In this document: positions 53,151 through 62,443 of the stretch, one piece after another
Position numbering within the stretch: position 1 is the stretch's first letter
Layout of the letters: each line of letters begins with the position of its first letter
Source: Skeletonema tropicum
Taxonomy: Eukaryota; Bacillariophyta; Thalassiosirophyceae; Thalassiosirales; Thalassiosiraceae
Direction of reading: 5' to 3'
Length of the DNA: 64,000 bases
Assembly: GCA_037178625.1 (NCBI GenBank)
Contig: CM074142.1
Location: 2,108,001 to 2,172,000, forward strand
Made by a program: the position numbers and the translations under genes
Notes under the pieces: generated by a model
What the model was told of the DNA's origin: nothing
Databases searched by the model: none
The model's input: only the letters and a program-made list of their open reading frames with translations

Positions 53151-56100
53151 ATGTCCTTCAACAACCGAAGCAACAACAACAATAACGGCGGAGGAGGCGG
53201 TCCCCAAAAATCCGCCTCCTACTCCATCAAACCCTTCCGCTCCTACAGCCAAATGGACAATACCTCCGCCCTCGCCACGTTCCAATCCCTCGCCTCGGCC
53301 ATGGACGAGATTCACAACCGCAACGCCTCCACCCTCAGCTTCGAGGAGCTCTACCGCAACGCCTATAATTTGGTCCTTCACAAACATGGCAATTTGCTGT
53401 ACGAGGGGATCACGGAGCGGCTAACGGTTCATTTGCGACGGTGTGGGGGACGATTGGTACGGTTGCAACGGGATATGAATACTACTAATACTAATCAAAA
53501 GAATAATCATCATGCAATTGGTGGTGGCGCCACTACCACTACTGACTCGCTACTGCAATACCGACTCCTCGAAGAATTGAGCAAGGCGTGGACCGAACAC
53601 CGCATTACCATGGTCATGGTTCGCGATATATTCATGTATATGGATCGGACGTATGTGCCGCAGCAACGGAAGCGGCCTGTGTATGATTTGGGCCTGTGGT
53701 TGTTTCGACGGGTGGTTTGGGAGAGGAGTATGGGGGATGATCAAGATGGTGTGGAGGAGGCGGAGGGTGGTGGTGGTTGGTTGATGAATTATACTATTAT
53801 GCCCGCCGGTAATCATAATTCGTTGGATGATGATCCAATGAACATGAACTCGACAGTAACTACAACGACGACGACGACGACATTGGGCAATGTGGCATCG
53901 ACATTGGTACTGCAAGTCATTCATCAAGATCGTCTCGATCGGTTGGATGATGCACCACAACGCATGGCATTATTACGAAGTCTCGTTCAAATGTTATTGG
54001 AGTTGGCTCATGCAAGTAATGGTGCCTATGCCGATGCTGCATCATCGTTTCGACGGGTAGGAGGAGGAGGAGGAGGGGCATCTGCCGCAGCAGCAGCAAC
54101 AGCGAGTAATAGTGGGAATAACATGCCCGTATATGAACGTGATTTTGAAGAGGCATTTTTGGGAGAATCTCAAGATTTTTATCGGGTGGAGAGTACTAGT
54201 CGATTAAGTCATGGTATATCCTCTGAAGAAACTACCAACATTAGCGGTGGTGGTGGTGGCAACAACAGTAATAGTGGTGGTATGAGTGGTGTCAATACAA
54301 ATGACAATGACGACGACGATGGAAAACCAGCAGCCAAATATTCCGCCATGGAATATGTCCATCGTGCCCAATCTCGTCTTCAGGAGGAACGTGTTCGTGC
54401 CTCCACTCTCGACTTACCTGCATCGACACGTGCGGCCCTATTGAGGATTGTGGAGACAGAGTTGATTGAACGTCATGCTCGTACATTGGTGGAGATGGAG
54501 GGGAGTGGATTTGCAAGTATATTGAAGGTTGTGGCGAGTAGTCCTGCGATTGGTTCGGTTGCTGCTGCTGCATCTTCTTCTGCTGGTGGTGGTGGTGGGG
54601 GTGGCAGCAGTGGTGGTGGTAGGATGATGATGCCTGCTGGTGGGGACAGTAGTGAATCCAGTGTGGTGATTGATCATGAACGTATCAAGGATTTGGCATC
54701 CATGTATGAATTATTCTCACGTGTCCCATCCAGTGTGAATCATTTGAGGGATGCCTTAAGTGAACGGATTAAAATTGATGGGAGGGCATTGGTCAAGGAC
54801 CAAGAGAATAATGTCGCCCCTCCCGCGGCATTTGTCAAGGGAATTTTGGCAATGAGGGAACGATTCCATGCGGTTGTTACAGATGCAATGAAGGGGGAGA
54901 AGAAGGCACAGAAGCGAATGAAGGAATCGTTTGAAGACTTTTTGAATGCCGATGCACGTGCTGCGAATTGTTTGGCAGTGTATGTTGATGAATTATTGAG
55001 GGTGGGATTGAAGGGGGCGGATGAAAGGAAGGTATCAGCGGAGTTGGATCGGGTTATTGTTATTTTTAGGTATTTGTCCGATAAGGATGTGTTTGAGGCG
55101 TATTACAAGAATCATTTGGCCAAGAGACTATTGGGCAATAAGAGTGGGAGTGAGGAAGCGGAGAGGGCAATGGTGTCTCTGCTCAAGGCGGAGTGTGGTT
55201 ATCAGTACACATCCAAGTTGGAGGGTATGTTTAATGATATGCGCATCTCCAAGGAGACAGCAGAAAAGTACCGCTCGCATAAAAAGTCATTGAATAATAC
55301 AGTCTCAAATGATGCGAGGGATGCCGAGAATGGGGGAAAGCCAGTGGATGTTGAAGTCAGTGTCCTCACAACTGGATATTGGCCAAGTCAAAACGTCGCT
55401 CCATGCATCCTCCCTCCAGCCGTGAAGGCTGCAATGGACCGCTTCCAAAAGTATTATTTGAATACCTACACTGGAAGGAAGCTCTCTTGGCAAACGTCGA
55501 CTGGCTCGGCTGAGATCCGTGCCACCTTCCCCCCACAGAAGGGATCATCAAAAACTCGCCGTCATGATTTGAGCGTTACCACGTACCAAATGTGTATCCT
55601 TGTCCTCTTCAATACCAGGGATACCCTCACTCTCAAACAAATCCGGGATGAGACCAATATTCCGGAGGATGAACTGCGCCGCCATCTTGTCAGTCTATGC
55701 ACCCCCAAGCACCGCATCTTACGAAAGGGCTCCAAAGGGAAGGGGATCTCTGGAGACGATGATACCTTTACTTACAATGCCGACTACACCTCTAAAATGA
55801 CTAGGGTTAAAGTACCCATGGTGAGTATGCGTGATGCATCGAGTGCCTCTTCTGGAGGTGCGAAGGGTAACGGGTCTGCTTCAGCCGCAGGGGGTGCTTC
55901 CAAGAGTACAGGCCTCGTGGATGGATCAGCATCTGTCCCTCTTTCTGTAGAAGAAGATCGTCGTCATTTGCTTGAGGCAGCCATTGTCAGAATTATGAAG
56001 GCAAGGAAGGTGCTCAACCACAATGACTTGGTAGCAGAGGTAACAAGGCAGTTATCTGGTAGGTTTGTCCCCCCTCCACAGTTTGTAAAGAAGAGAGTTG

Positions 56101-56171
56101 AAAGTTTGATTGAGCGTGAATATTTGGAGAGAGATGAGGCGGATAGGAGAGTTTATCGCTACATGGCCTAA
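53151..56171 (+). CDS. CUL3: Cullin-3, scaffold of a CRL3 ubiquitin ligase
   Basis: The single 1006-residue exon is much longer than the usual 770 because of Gly-, Ser- and Asn-rich inserts (about 300-395 and 470-510). The N-terminus has the CUL3-type LSFEELYRNAYNLVLHKHG segment (about 62-80), which in other species binds BTB adaptors. The cullin homology domain includes the LAKRLL motif (about 662) and KAECGYQYTSKLEGM. The C-terminus carries EAAIVRIMKARKVLNH with Lys950 at the NEDD8-acceptor position (same distance from the end, 56 residues, as Lys712 of human CUL3) and ends REYLERDEADRRVYRYMA. The start ATG follows an A-rich context. The gene is complete and looks functional. Confidence 0.93.
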   Translation: MSFNNRSNNNNNGGGGGPQKSASYSIKPFRSYSQMDNTSALATFQSLASAMDEIHNRNASTLSFEELYRNAYNLVLHKHGNLLYEGITERLTVHLRRCGGRLVRLQRDMNTTNTNQKNNHHAIGGGATTTTDSLLQYRLLEELSKAWTEHRITMVMVRDIFMYMDRTYVPQQRKRPVYDLGLWLFRRVVWERSMGDDQDGVEEAEGGGGWLMNYTIMPAGNHNSLDDDPMNMNSTVTTTTTTTTLGNVASTLVLQVIHQDRLDRLDDAPQRMALLRSLVQMLLELAHASNGAYADAASSFRRVGGGGGGASAAAAATASNSGNNMPVYERDFEEAFLGESQDFYRVESTSRLSHGISSEETTNISGGGGGNNSNSGGMSGVNTNDNDDDDGKPAAKYSAMEYVHRAQSRLQEERVRASTLDLPASTRAALLRIVETELIERHARTLVEMEGSGFASILKVVASSPAIGSVAAAASSSAGGGGGGGSSGGGRMMMPAGGDSSESSVVIDHERIKDLASMYELFSRVPSSVNHLRDALSERIKIDGRALVKDQENNVAPPAAFVKGILAMRERFHAVVTDAMKGEKKAQKRMKESFEDFLNADARAANCLAVYVDELLRVGLKGADERKVSAELDRVIVIFRYLSDKDVFEAYYKNHLAKRLLGNKSGSEEAERAMVSLLKAECGYQYTSKLEGMFNDMRISKETAEKYRSHKKSLNNTVSNDARDAENGGKPVDVEVSVLTTGYWPSQNVAPCILPPAVKAAMDRFQKYYLNTYTGRKLSWQTSTGSAEIRATFPPQKGSSKTRRHDLSVTTYQMCILVLFNTRDTLTLKQIRDETNIPEDELRRHLVSLCTPKHRILRKGSKGKGISGDDDTFTYNADYTSKMTRVKVPMVSMRDASSASSGGAKGNGSASAAGGASKSTGLVDGSASVPLSVEEDRRHLLEAAIVRIMKARKVLNHNDLVAEVTRQLSGRFVPPPQFVKKRVESLIEREYLERDEADRRVYRYMA

Positions 56172-56337
56172 GAAAGTTTGGCTGTTGTATTGACATAGTG
56201 GTTCAATATTAATTGGAAGATAGAGTATGAAATTAGTTTTATGATAGCACCATCATCGTATTCTTCACATGAACATAGATAGCTGCCAAGCTATCATTCC
56301 ACCTTGACTCAGGATCTGAGTATGGGAGTTAGACTAG

Positions 56338-57429
56338 CTACTCTTCATACCGCTGTAACAAGGCAATGAGGCCATCACGCTCTCGCCGTACTTTGTCGTC
56401 TAATGGTAGCATATCTTGCAGCAATTGAAGAGCAGTCCTCGAACAAGATGTTGGAGCACCTGCCTCAAGAAGCAATTCGACCGTGCGAATTACAGATCCT
56501 TCCTCGAAATCCAGATCTCTCTCGTCAGCATCTTTCGAGAAACAAGATACCGTCATGTAAATAATAGATCCATTAGCTCCAGGATAGGCATCCTCTACAT
56601 CTGCCTCAGCATAGATAAAGCGGCGCACACAATCAGGGTGACGGAAACAGGCAGCGGCCATCAAACATGAACCACCAAACAAATCTTTGTCATTTGGATT
56701 TGCTCCCTGTTCGAGGAGATAGTCCACCAGATCAATGTGGCCGTTTCGGCACGCTACCAAAAGACATGACATGCCATCGACTTGGCGGCAACCGATAACG
56801 TCCACCCCGGATTCATGAAATGCTTTGACAGTAGCAAGGTCACCACGCTCCGCTGCAATAAATAACCTGCAAAAGTGAACTTTATCTGCATCCCCACTCT
56901 CGTGGTACTTAGCGCAGCAGCTTTCACCACAAACGCATTGTTTCCATCCCGAGATGCAATTATGGCAAATGCATCGCTGACAGCTAACGCAGCAAACAAG
57001 TTCATTAAAGTGACAATCACTGCAGAAGACCTCTTCACATGCACTGCATCGCATTGTACTATCAACGCAGTCGTCACATAATTTGTTGTCGCATCCAGCG
57101 CCACAAACAAAAACACTCCTGCAAGTCAAACAAGAATCCTCTTCACAGTAATCGCAGTACTCAATTGCTGAGCATTCTGCGCAGTAGCTTCTATCACAAG
57201 CATCACAAATACCGATCATGAACTTCTCATCTCCATCATCACTCCTACAGTTATCGCAGTAATGTTTCAGGCATACACAGCACGTATATCTCTGCAATCC
57301 ACCCACAATCCAGTCATTGTTCCATGGGAGCTCATCTTCGCTGAAAGGAGGGAGCTCTTCCTCGCATTTCAAACAAATCTTTGTATCACGATTCCTCCAC
57401 GCTTGGTTGCACCTTTGAACAAAAGCCAC
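56338..57429 (-). CDS. Zinc-knuckle/ankyrin fusion, family member 6 (main part)
   Basis: The family Cys-rich half comes first (residues about 15-180: CLKCEEELPP, then CxxC pairs through CVCGESCC). Instead of the coiled coil it then has three to four ankyrin repeats, for example FIAAERGDLATVKAFHESGVD, given by its start, and CRNGHIDLVDYLLEQGANPN, ending LIALLQRYEE. No other local member has ankyrin repeats. The 5' part on the minus strand (57430-58000) is still present but broken, so this frame, starting at a Met in AFVQRCNQAW, may be a remnant or a shortened gene. Ankyrin repeats would supply a protein-binding surface in place of the coiled coil. Confidence 0.6.
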   Translation of the reverse strand: MAFVQRCNQAWRNRDTKICLKCEEELPPFSEDELPWNNDWIVGGLQRYTCCVCLKHYCDNCRSDDGDEKFMIGICDACDRSYCAECSAIEYCDYCEEDSCLTCRSVFVCGAGCDNKLCDDCVDSTMRCSACEEVFCSDCHFNELVCCVSCQRCICHNCISGWKQCVCGESCCAKYHESGDADKVHFCRLFIAAERGDLATVKAFHESGVDVIGCRQVDGMSCLLVACRNGHIDLVDYLLEQGANPNDKDLFGGSCLMAAACFRHPDCVRRFIYAEADVEDAYPGANGSIIYMTVSCFSKDADERDLDFEEGSVIRTVELLLEAGAPTSCSRTALQLLQDMLPLDDKVRRERDGLIALLQRYEE

Positions 57430-58000
57430 AAATTCTGAATCATCATCTGAATTACGCCACTTCTCTGGAAACTGAAAATATTGCGTTGATTCAAGAATGC
57501 TGTCTAGAATGGGAAATAGGTGGGTCCGGATCTAGATATGGACTTTGATTCTTCCCAACGAGACTCAAATCAATCTGCTCGATCGTTGTCGATCCACGCA
57601 GCGGCTCCAATCCGGCGCCGGTAATGTTGACACAATTTGTCAACTTCAATCTTGTGAGTTTATTTTGGGCATCGTGCTGAGATAGAAGGCTCTGGAGTTA
57701 TCACGGGGCTCTGATGATTACCGACGAGACTGAGATCAATGAACTCAATGACAGTAGAGCCCCGCAGCGGCTCCAATCCGGCACCCGTAATGGTGAAACA
57801 ATTAGTTAGCCTCAATCTTTTGAGTTTATTGACGGCACTGGTACACAGCAAAATTGCGCGGATATCATTGTTTTCGCAGCCAAATCCTTTTCAATATCCC
57901 CAAAATCTAGAGTGCTCCATTCATTGCCAACGATGGTCGAGGTCATCTCACTGGGCAAGTCAGAGACCGCCGAATTTTCATCCAATGCGACGGCGAGCAA
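57430..58000 (-). pseudogene. Broken 5' part of family member 6
   Basis: It reads VALDENSAVSD and a DFGDIEKDLAAK segment, then two tandem LRR-like units (NCFTITGAGLEPLRGSTVIE at about 57,740-57,800 and NCVNITGAGLEPLRGSTTIE at about 57,570-57,630). This is a partial internal duplication seen in no other member. Frameshifts separate these pieces from one another and from 57429. The F-box-like start is lost beyond 58000. Confidence 0.65.
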
Positions 58001-58479
58001 AACTCTCGACGTATCCGGGGACCGATCTCACGATCAGCTGATCGAGTTTCGACCTTCTCCTTCAATCAGGATTTTCGAGGCATTCGTTCCAAGCATCTTG
58101 GCGCCAGTCGATTCGAATGAAATTTTAATTCGATTCGATCTCCATCCACGAGCTCTCCACTAACATGTCGAACAAGGTAGGCATAAGTATGCAAACAGGA
58201 TGGTCAATAATTAGTAGTAATTTGGAATTGTATTACTATCTTACAGTTTCTACATTCGTACATTCATCCATCTGCCATCATTTCGACGATATCTTGTCAA
58301 TTTACACTAAGATGGTCCAGATTACGTTAGCACTCATGTAAGTATCATTCATTTTGCACAAAGCGAGGTTGAAATTGAAGGCACGACCCGATACGTAGTG
58401 CATTACTACACAAAAGAGACTCAGCTTCGGCGTTTGGTTCAAGATTCGCTGCTTGTTTCCTTGAGCATATATATTCGAT

Positions 58480-58576
58480 CTACCACGTCCAATTGGCGTG
58501 TGATACCTTGAAGGAAGTCACCAGCAAAGTTTGTCCGCCTGCGTTTGATGATATTCTCTTGCTCGCCCCTCGCCAT
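58480..58576 (-). pseudogene. Relic of an F-box-like family start (MARGEQENIIKRRR)
   Basis: ATG at 58576 is followed by a charged segment with the family KRRR, then unrelated sequence and a stop. A sister relic lies at 60600-60670. Confidence 0.45.
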
Positions 58577-59112
58577 GATGTTATTATGACGGGCCGGCGC
58601 TTCCACACTACAGGTCTCGCACCTACAGAAACATTCAGAAGGTTGGTTAGGTTAAAGAAGTGATGATTGTGAAGAATGGGTGTCAAATGGGTGCATTTGA
58701 TGGTGATTTGTGGTACTAGTATGTACGATTATGGTACTTTAAGGTATGTAGGGGGAATGTTTTCTGTAGAAGTCTCAGCTCCTACATAACCCAAAGTACA
58801 TAATCATAGATACCACCTACACAAATCACTTGTTTTCACCCCTTCCATCATCCCAAACATACCATCAACCAACCATCGCTGAGTAGAGATAACCGAGACC
58901 TGTAGTGTGGGCGCTTCGGTCTGAGTCGATCGACTTCTTGCTTCTTGGATGAGCCTCTCCCGCCATAAAACGCCTTTTGTAACATGATGTAAATGTTGTA
59001 ACATGCTCAGTAGCAGTAAGCAGTAGGTAATAGGTACATAAGTGCCTCCCTCCACCCTCCATCCAAATAGATCCAAATGCTATTACCGTGTGTAGGCACT
59101 TCACAATCAACC
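58577..59112. other. Intergenic region upstream of member 7
   Basis: No gene was seen. The last 0.2 kb (ACGCCTTTTGTAACATGATG and what follows) is repeated before member 8 at about 60790-60908, so it is the shared promoter region of the tandem pair. Confidence 0.5.
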
Positions 59113-60318
59113 ATGTCAAATAGTAAAAGGAGGCGGATAGCCGCCGCCAATGGGTCTCCGAATGACATTGGCGATCTACCTAGCGGAATATTAGCACATG
59201 CAGCTAGTTTTCTAGCCAATCCATCAAAGGCGCTCTTCGCCGTCTCATTGGATGAAAATTCACCCAATGAGAGGAGCACGGCTATCGTTGGCAATCAACG
59301 GGACATTCTAGATTTTGGGGAGATAGAAAAGGATCTGGCAGCAAAACTTTCAGATGATGACATCGAGAAGATGCTGCTGTGTATCGACGCCGGTAATAAT
59401 GTTAAAAGATTAAAGTTAGCCAATTGTACAAAAATCACCGGCGCAGGATTGGAGCCGCTTCGTGGCTCTGCTGTAATCGAACTGATTGATCTCAGTCTAG
59501 TTGGCGATAATCAAAATCCAAATCGTTTAGATCCAGAGTCGCGACTATCATGTGATTATGTGCTACCAATTCTCGACAGTATCATTGACGGAGAGGGCTG
59601 TTTGTTAAAATACATAGTATTTCCATATTTGTGGAAAAAGGGACCTTCTGCCGACTCTGAGCTCCATGCCTCCATTATTAGATACAATCAAATGTTGAGC
59701 AATCGGGACACGATCAGGTGCTTGGAATGTAATCAAGTACTTCCTCGTAATGGAGATCCATGGATTCAAACTGAAATTGGTCTGGTCTATGGAGTCCAGT
59801 TTTACACCTGTTATGGTTGTCTGAGGCACTATTGCTACTACTGCCAAAATATTGATGGGGTGGAGATGTTAAAAGACTGCCAAACTTGCCAACGAGACTA
59901 CTGCGTAGACTGCATAAAAATGCATCCTTGTCTCATATGTGGAAGAATAAATGATGACAAGAATTGTTATGATTGCTACAAACATGAATGTAACAAATGC
60001 AAAGCGAAGATCTGCCCAGATTGTGTTCAGACCGGTCACAGCTGCTCTCAATGTACAGACTGTAATACAGTGTGCTGTGCAGCGTGCGATACAGCTAAGA
60101 GGGAGAAGCAGTTACTTTGCGATGGATGCTGGCAAAGTTGTTGCAGCGACTGTCGATTGCTAAGGTTTCGACAAGGCGAACTTGATTGCGCAGATTGCAT
60201 CAAGACAATTGCTCCCTTACTGGTGACTGAGAGTATAGCGTACAAACGCTTGAAGGATGAAGTAGACCAGTTGAAGTCTGAAATCGAAGAGCTAAAGCGT
60301 GAAAATAAAGATGTTTAA
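59113..60318 (+). CDS. F-box-like / LRR-like / zinc-knuckle / coiled-coil protein, intact (member 7)
   Basis: The ATG at 59113 (MSNSKRRRIAAANGS) is chosen because it matches the short basic start of relatives; an upstream in-frame ATG at 59077 would add 12 residues. The F-box-like core DLPSGILAHAASFLANPSK is at about 19-37 and the LRR-like unit LKLANCTKITGAGLEPL at about 104-120. The LPILDSIIDGEGCLLKYIVF joint precedes the Cys-rich half (about 185-370, some 15 CxxC pairs, including CYGCLRHYCYYC and CQTCQRDYCVDC). The chain ends in a coiled coil (DEVDQLKSEIEELKREN). This is the best reference copy for the family. Ubiquitin-ligase adaptor function is possible but unproven. Confidence 0.7.
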   Translation: MSNSKRRRIAAANGSPNDIGDLPSGILAHAASFLANPSKALFAVSLDENSPNERSTAIVGNQRDILDFGEIEKDLAAKLSDDDIEKMLLCIDAGNNVKRLKLANCTKITGAGLEPLRGSAVIELIDLSLVGDNQNPNRLDPESRLSCDYVLPILDSIIDGEGCLLKYIVFPYLWKKGPSADSELHASIIRYNQMLSNRDTIRCLECNQVLPRNGDPWIQTEIGLVYGVQFYTCYGCLRHYCYYCQNIDGVEMLKDCQTCQRDYCVDCIKMHPCLICGRINDDKNCYDCYKHECNKCKAKICPDCVQTGHSCSQCTDCNTVCCAACDTAKREKQLLCDGCWQSCCSDCRLLRFRQGELDCADCIKTIAPLLVTESIAYKRLKDEVDQLKSEIEELKRENKDV

Positions 60319-60908
60319 TCAGTGATCTGAGAACAAAAGAAGCCAAAATCTTCGTTGAGGCAGTAGTCACATGAAATTGTGCTGCCTCCTCTCTTCTCGA
60401 CATTATTATTGGGACAGGCGATGCTCATGTACTTCACATACATTCTGTCCTGGATGACAATTCGTGAAGTACACACAAATAATAGATAAATATCCTTGGA
60501 TAGCGAGTTATTTTCGTAAAAGGTACATGCCGTCTTGGTATGACATAACAGAAATCAATTGTCACGATGATGAAAGTATGTTATGGAGTCATTGGAGAAA
60601 ATTAAAGAAGTCTCCAGCAAAGGTTGTCCGCCTGCGTTTTATGATATTGTCTTGCTCGCCCCTCGCCATGATGTTATTATGATGGGCTGGCGCTCCGGCA
60701 GACTCGATCGATCGCCGGGGGGCGCTTGCTTGCTTGAGATGTATGGGTGTATGGGGCATTGGGCTTATCGTCCCTCTCCCGCCAATAAAACGCCTTTTGT
60801 AACATGATGTAAATGTTGTAACATGCTCAGTAGCTCAGTGCTCAGTACATACTGCCCTCGCTCCACGCTATCCAAATGCTACCGTGTGTAGGCACTTCAC
60901 AATCAACC
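60319..60908. other. Intergenic region of the tandem pair with a family relic
   Basis: It contains a minus-strand relic start (MARGEQDNIIKRRR, ATG complement at 60668-60670) like that at 58576, and then the repeated upstream region of member 8. No other gene was seen. Confidence 0.45.
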
Positions 60909-62054
60909 ATGTCAAATAATGAAAGGAGGCGGATAGCCGCCGCCAATGGGTCTCTTAATGACATTGGCGATCTACCTAGTGGAATATTAGCACACGCAGC
61001 TAGTTTTCTGGCCGCTCCATCGAAGGCGCTCTTTGCCATCGCATTGGATAAAAATTCAGGTGTCACATCTGAGAGGAGCTCGGCCATCGTTGGCAATCAA
61101 TGGGACGTTCTAGATTTTGGGGAGATTGAAGAGGAGTTGGCAGTGAAACTTTCAGATGATGACATCGAGAAGATGCTGCTGTGTGTTGATGCGGTTAATA
61201 ATGTTAAAAGATTGAAGTTAGCCAATTGTACAAAAATCACCGGCGTCGGATTACAGCCTCTGCGTGGCTCTGCTGTAATCGAACTGATTGATCTCAGTCT
61301 AGTTGGCGATAATCAAAATCCAAATTATTTAGATCCAGCGGCACGAATATCATGTGATCATGTGCTGACAATTCTCGACAGCATCATTGACGGAGAGGGC
61401 TGTTTGTTAAAATACCTAGTATTTCCGTCTGTGTGGAAAATTCAACCTTCTGTCGACTCTGAGTTCCATCAATTCATTTTGAGATACAGTCAAATGAGAA
61501 GTAGTCAGAGGACAATCAGCTGCTTGAAAAGTAATGCACACCTTCCTCTTGATGGATACGAATGGATTGAATCTGAAATTGATGCTTTGCTCTATGGATG
61601 CCAGTCGTACACCTGTTATGGTTGTTTCAAACACTATTGCTACTACTGCCAAAACATTGGTGGAGAGGAGATGATAAAAGGCTGTTTTACTTGCCAACGA
61701 GACTACTGCATAGACTGCGCAAAAATGCATCCTTGTCTCATATGTGGAACAATACTAGATGACATGAATTGTTACGATTGCTACAAACATGAATGTCACA
61801 AATGCAAAGCGAAGATCTGCTCACATTGTGTTCGGACCGGTGACTGCTCTCAATGTCCAGACTGTAATATAGTGTGCTGTGCAGCGTGCGATAGAGCTCA
61901 GAATAATGCGGATTATTTCCTCTGCGATGGATGCTGGCAAAGTTGTTGCAGTGATTGTCGATTACGGAGATTTCGACAAGGCGAACTTGATTGCGCAAAA
62001 TGCATCAGTATGATTGATCACTTACTGGCGGCTGAGACTAGTACAAATGTTTGA
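60909..62054 (+). CDS. F-box-like / LRR-like / zinc-knuckle protein, coiled coil lost (member 8)
   Basis: A tandem duplicate of member 7 (382 residues from ATG 60909, MSNNERRRIAAANGS). Same order of segments: DLPSGILAHAASFLAAPSK, LKLANCTKITGVGLQPL, ILDSIIDGEGCLLKYLVF and the Cys-rich half. One usual Cys pair (CLECN in relatives) is altered to CLKSN at about residue 209. The frame ends at AAETSTNV and stop. The bases that would encode the coiled coil (GAAATCGAAGAGCTAAAGCG) still follow at about 62079-62110 but out of frame, so this protein has lost its presumed oligomerisation tail. Confidence 0.7.
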   Translation: MSNNERRRIAAANGSLNDIGDLPSGILAHAASFLAAPSKALFAIALDKNSGVTSERSSAIVGNQWDVLDFGEIEEELAVKLSDDDIEKMLLCVDAVNNVKRLKLANCTKITGVGLQPLRGSAVIELIDLSLVGDNQNPNYLDPAARISCDHVLTILDSIIDGEGCLLKYLVFPSVWKIQPSVDSEFHQFILRYSQMRSSQRTISCLKSNAHLPLDGYEWIESEIDALLYGCQSYTCYGCFKHYCYYCQNIGGEEMIKGCFTCQRDYCIDCAKMHPCLICGTILDDMNCYDCYKHECHKCKAKICSHCVRTGDCSQCPDCNIVCCAACDRAQNNADYFLCDGCWQSCCSDCRLRRFRQGELDCAKCISMIDHLLAAETSTNV

Positions 62055-62443
62055 TTAAATAAGTGGAAGAGTTGAAGATTGAAATCGAAGAGCTAAAGCG
62101 TGAAAATAAAGATGTTTAATCAAGGATCTGAGAATGTAATAGCCACATGAAATCGTGCTGCCTCTCCACGATATTGTTATTGGGAGCGGCGATGCTCACG
62201 CCTTCACATACACTCCCTCTTGGTGGCTGGACGTCTCGCTCACAAATCATGGAACAAAAATTTGAGGATTTCCTCGTATACATTTTTGTGTTACTTTCAT
62301 GAAAGAGAGGTGATATGCCGTCTTGGTATGGCATATACGACAGAAATCAATTGTGTTGATGAAAGTATCATTGGACAAAATAGACCTCCAGGTCAATCAG
62401 CTGCGAACAGATTTGGAAACTTTGATATTTTACACGGAGTAAT
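62055..62443. other. Coiled-coil remnant and spacer
   Basis: 62060-62120 is the untranslated coiled-coil remnant of member 8. The rest separates convergent genes and shows nothing further. Confidence 0.5.
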
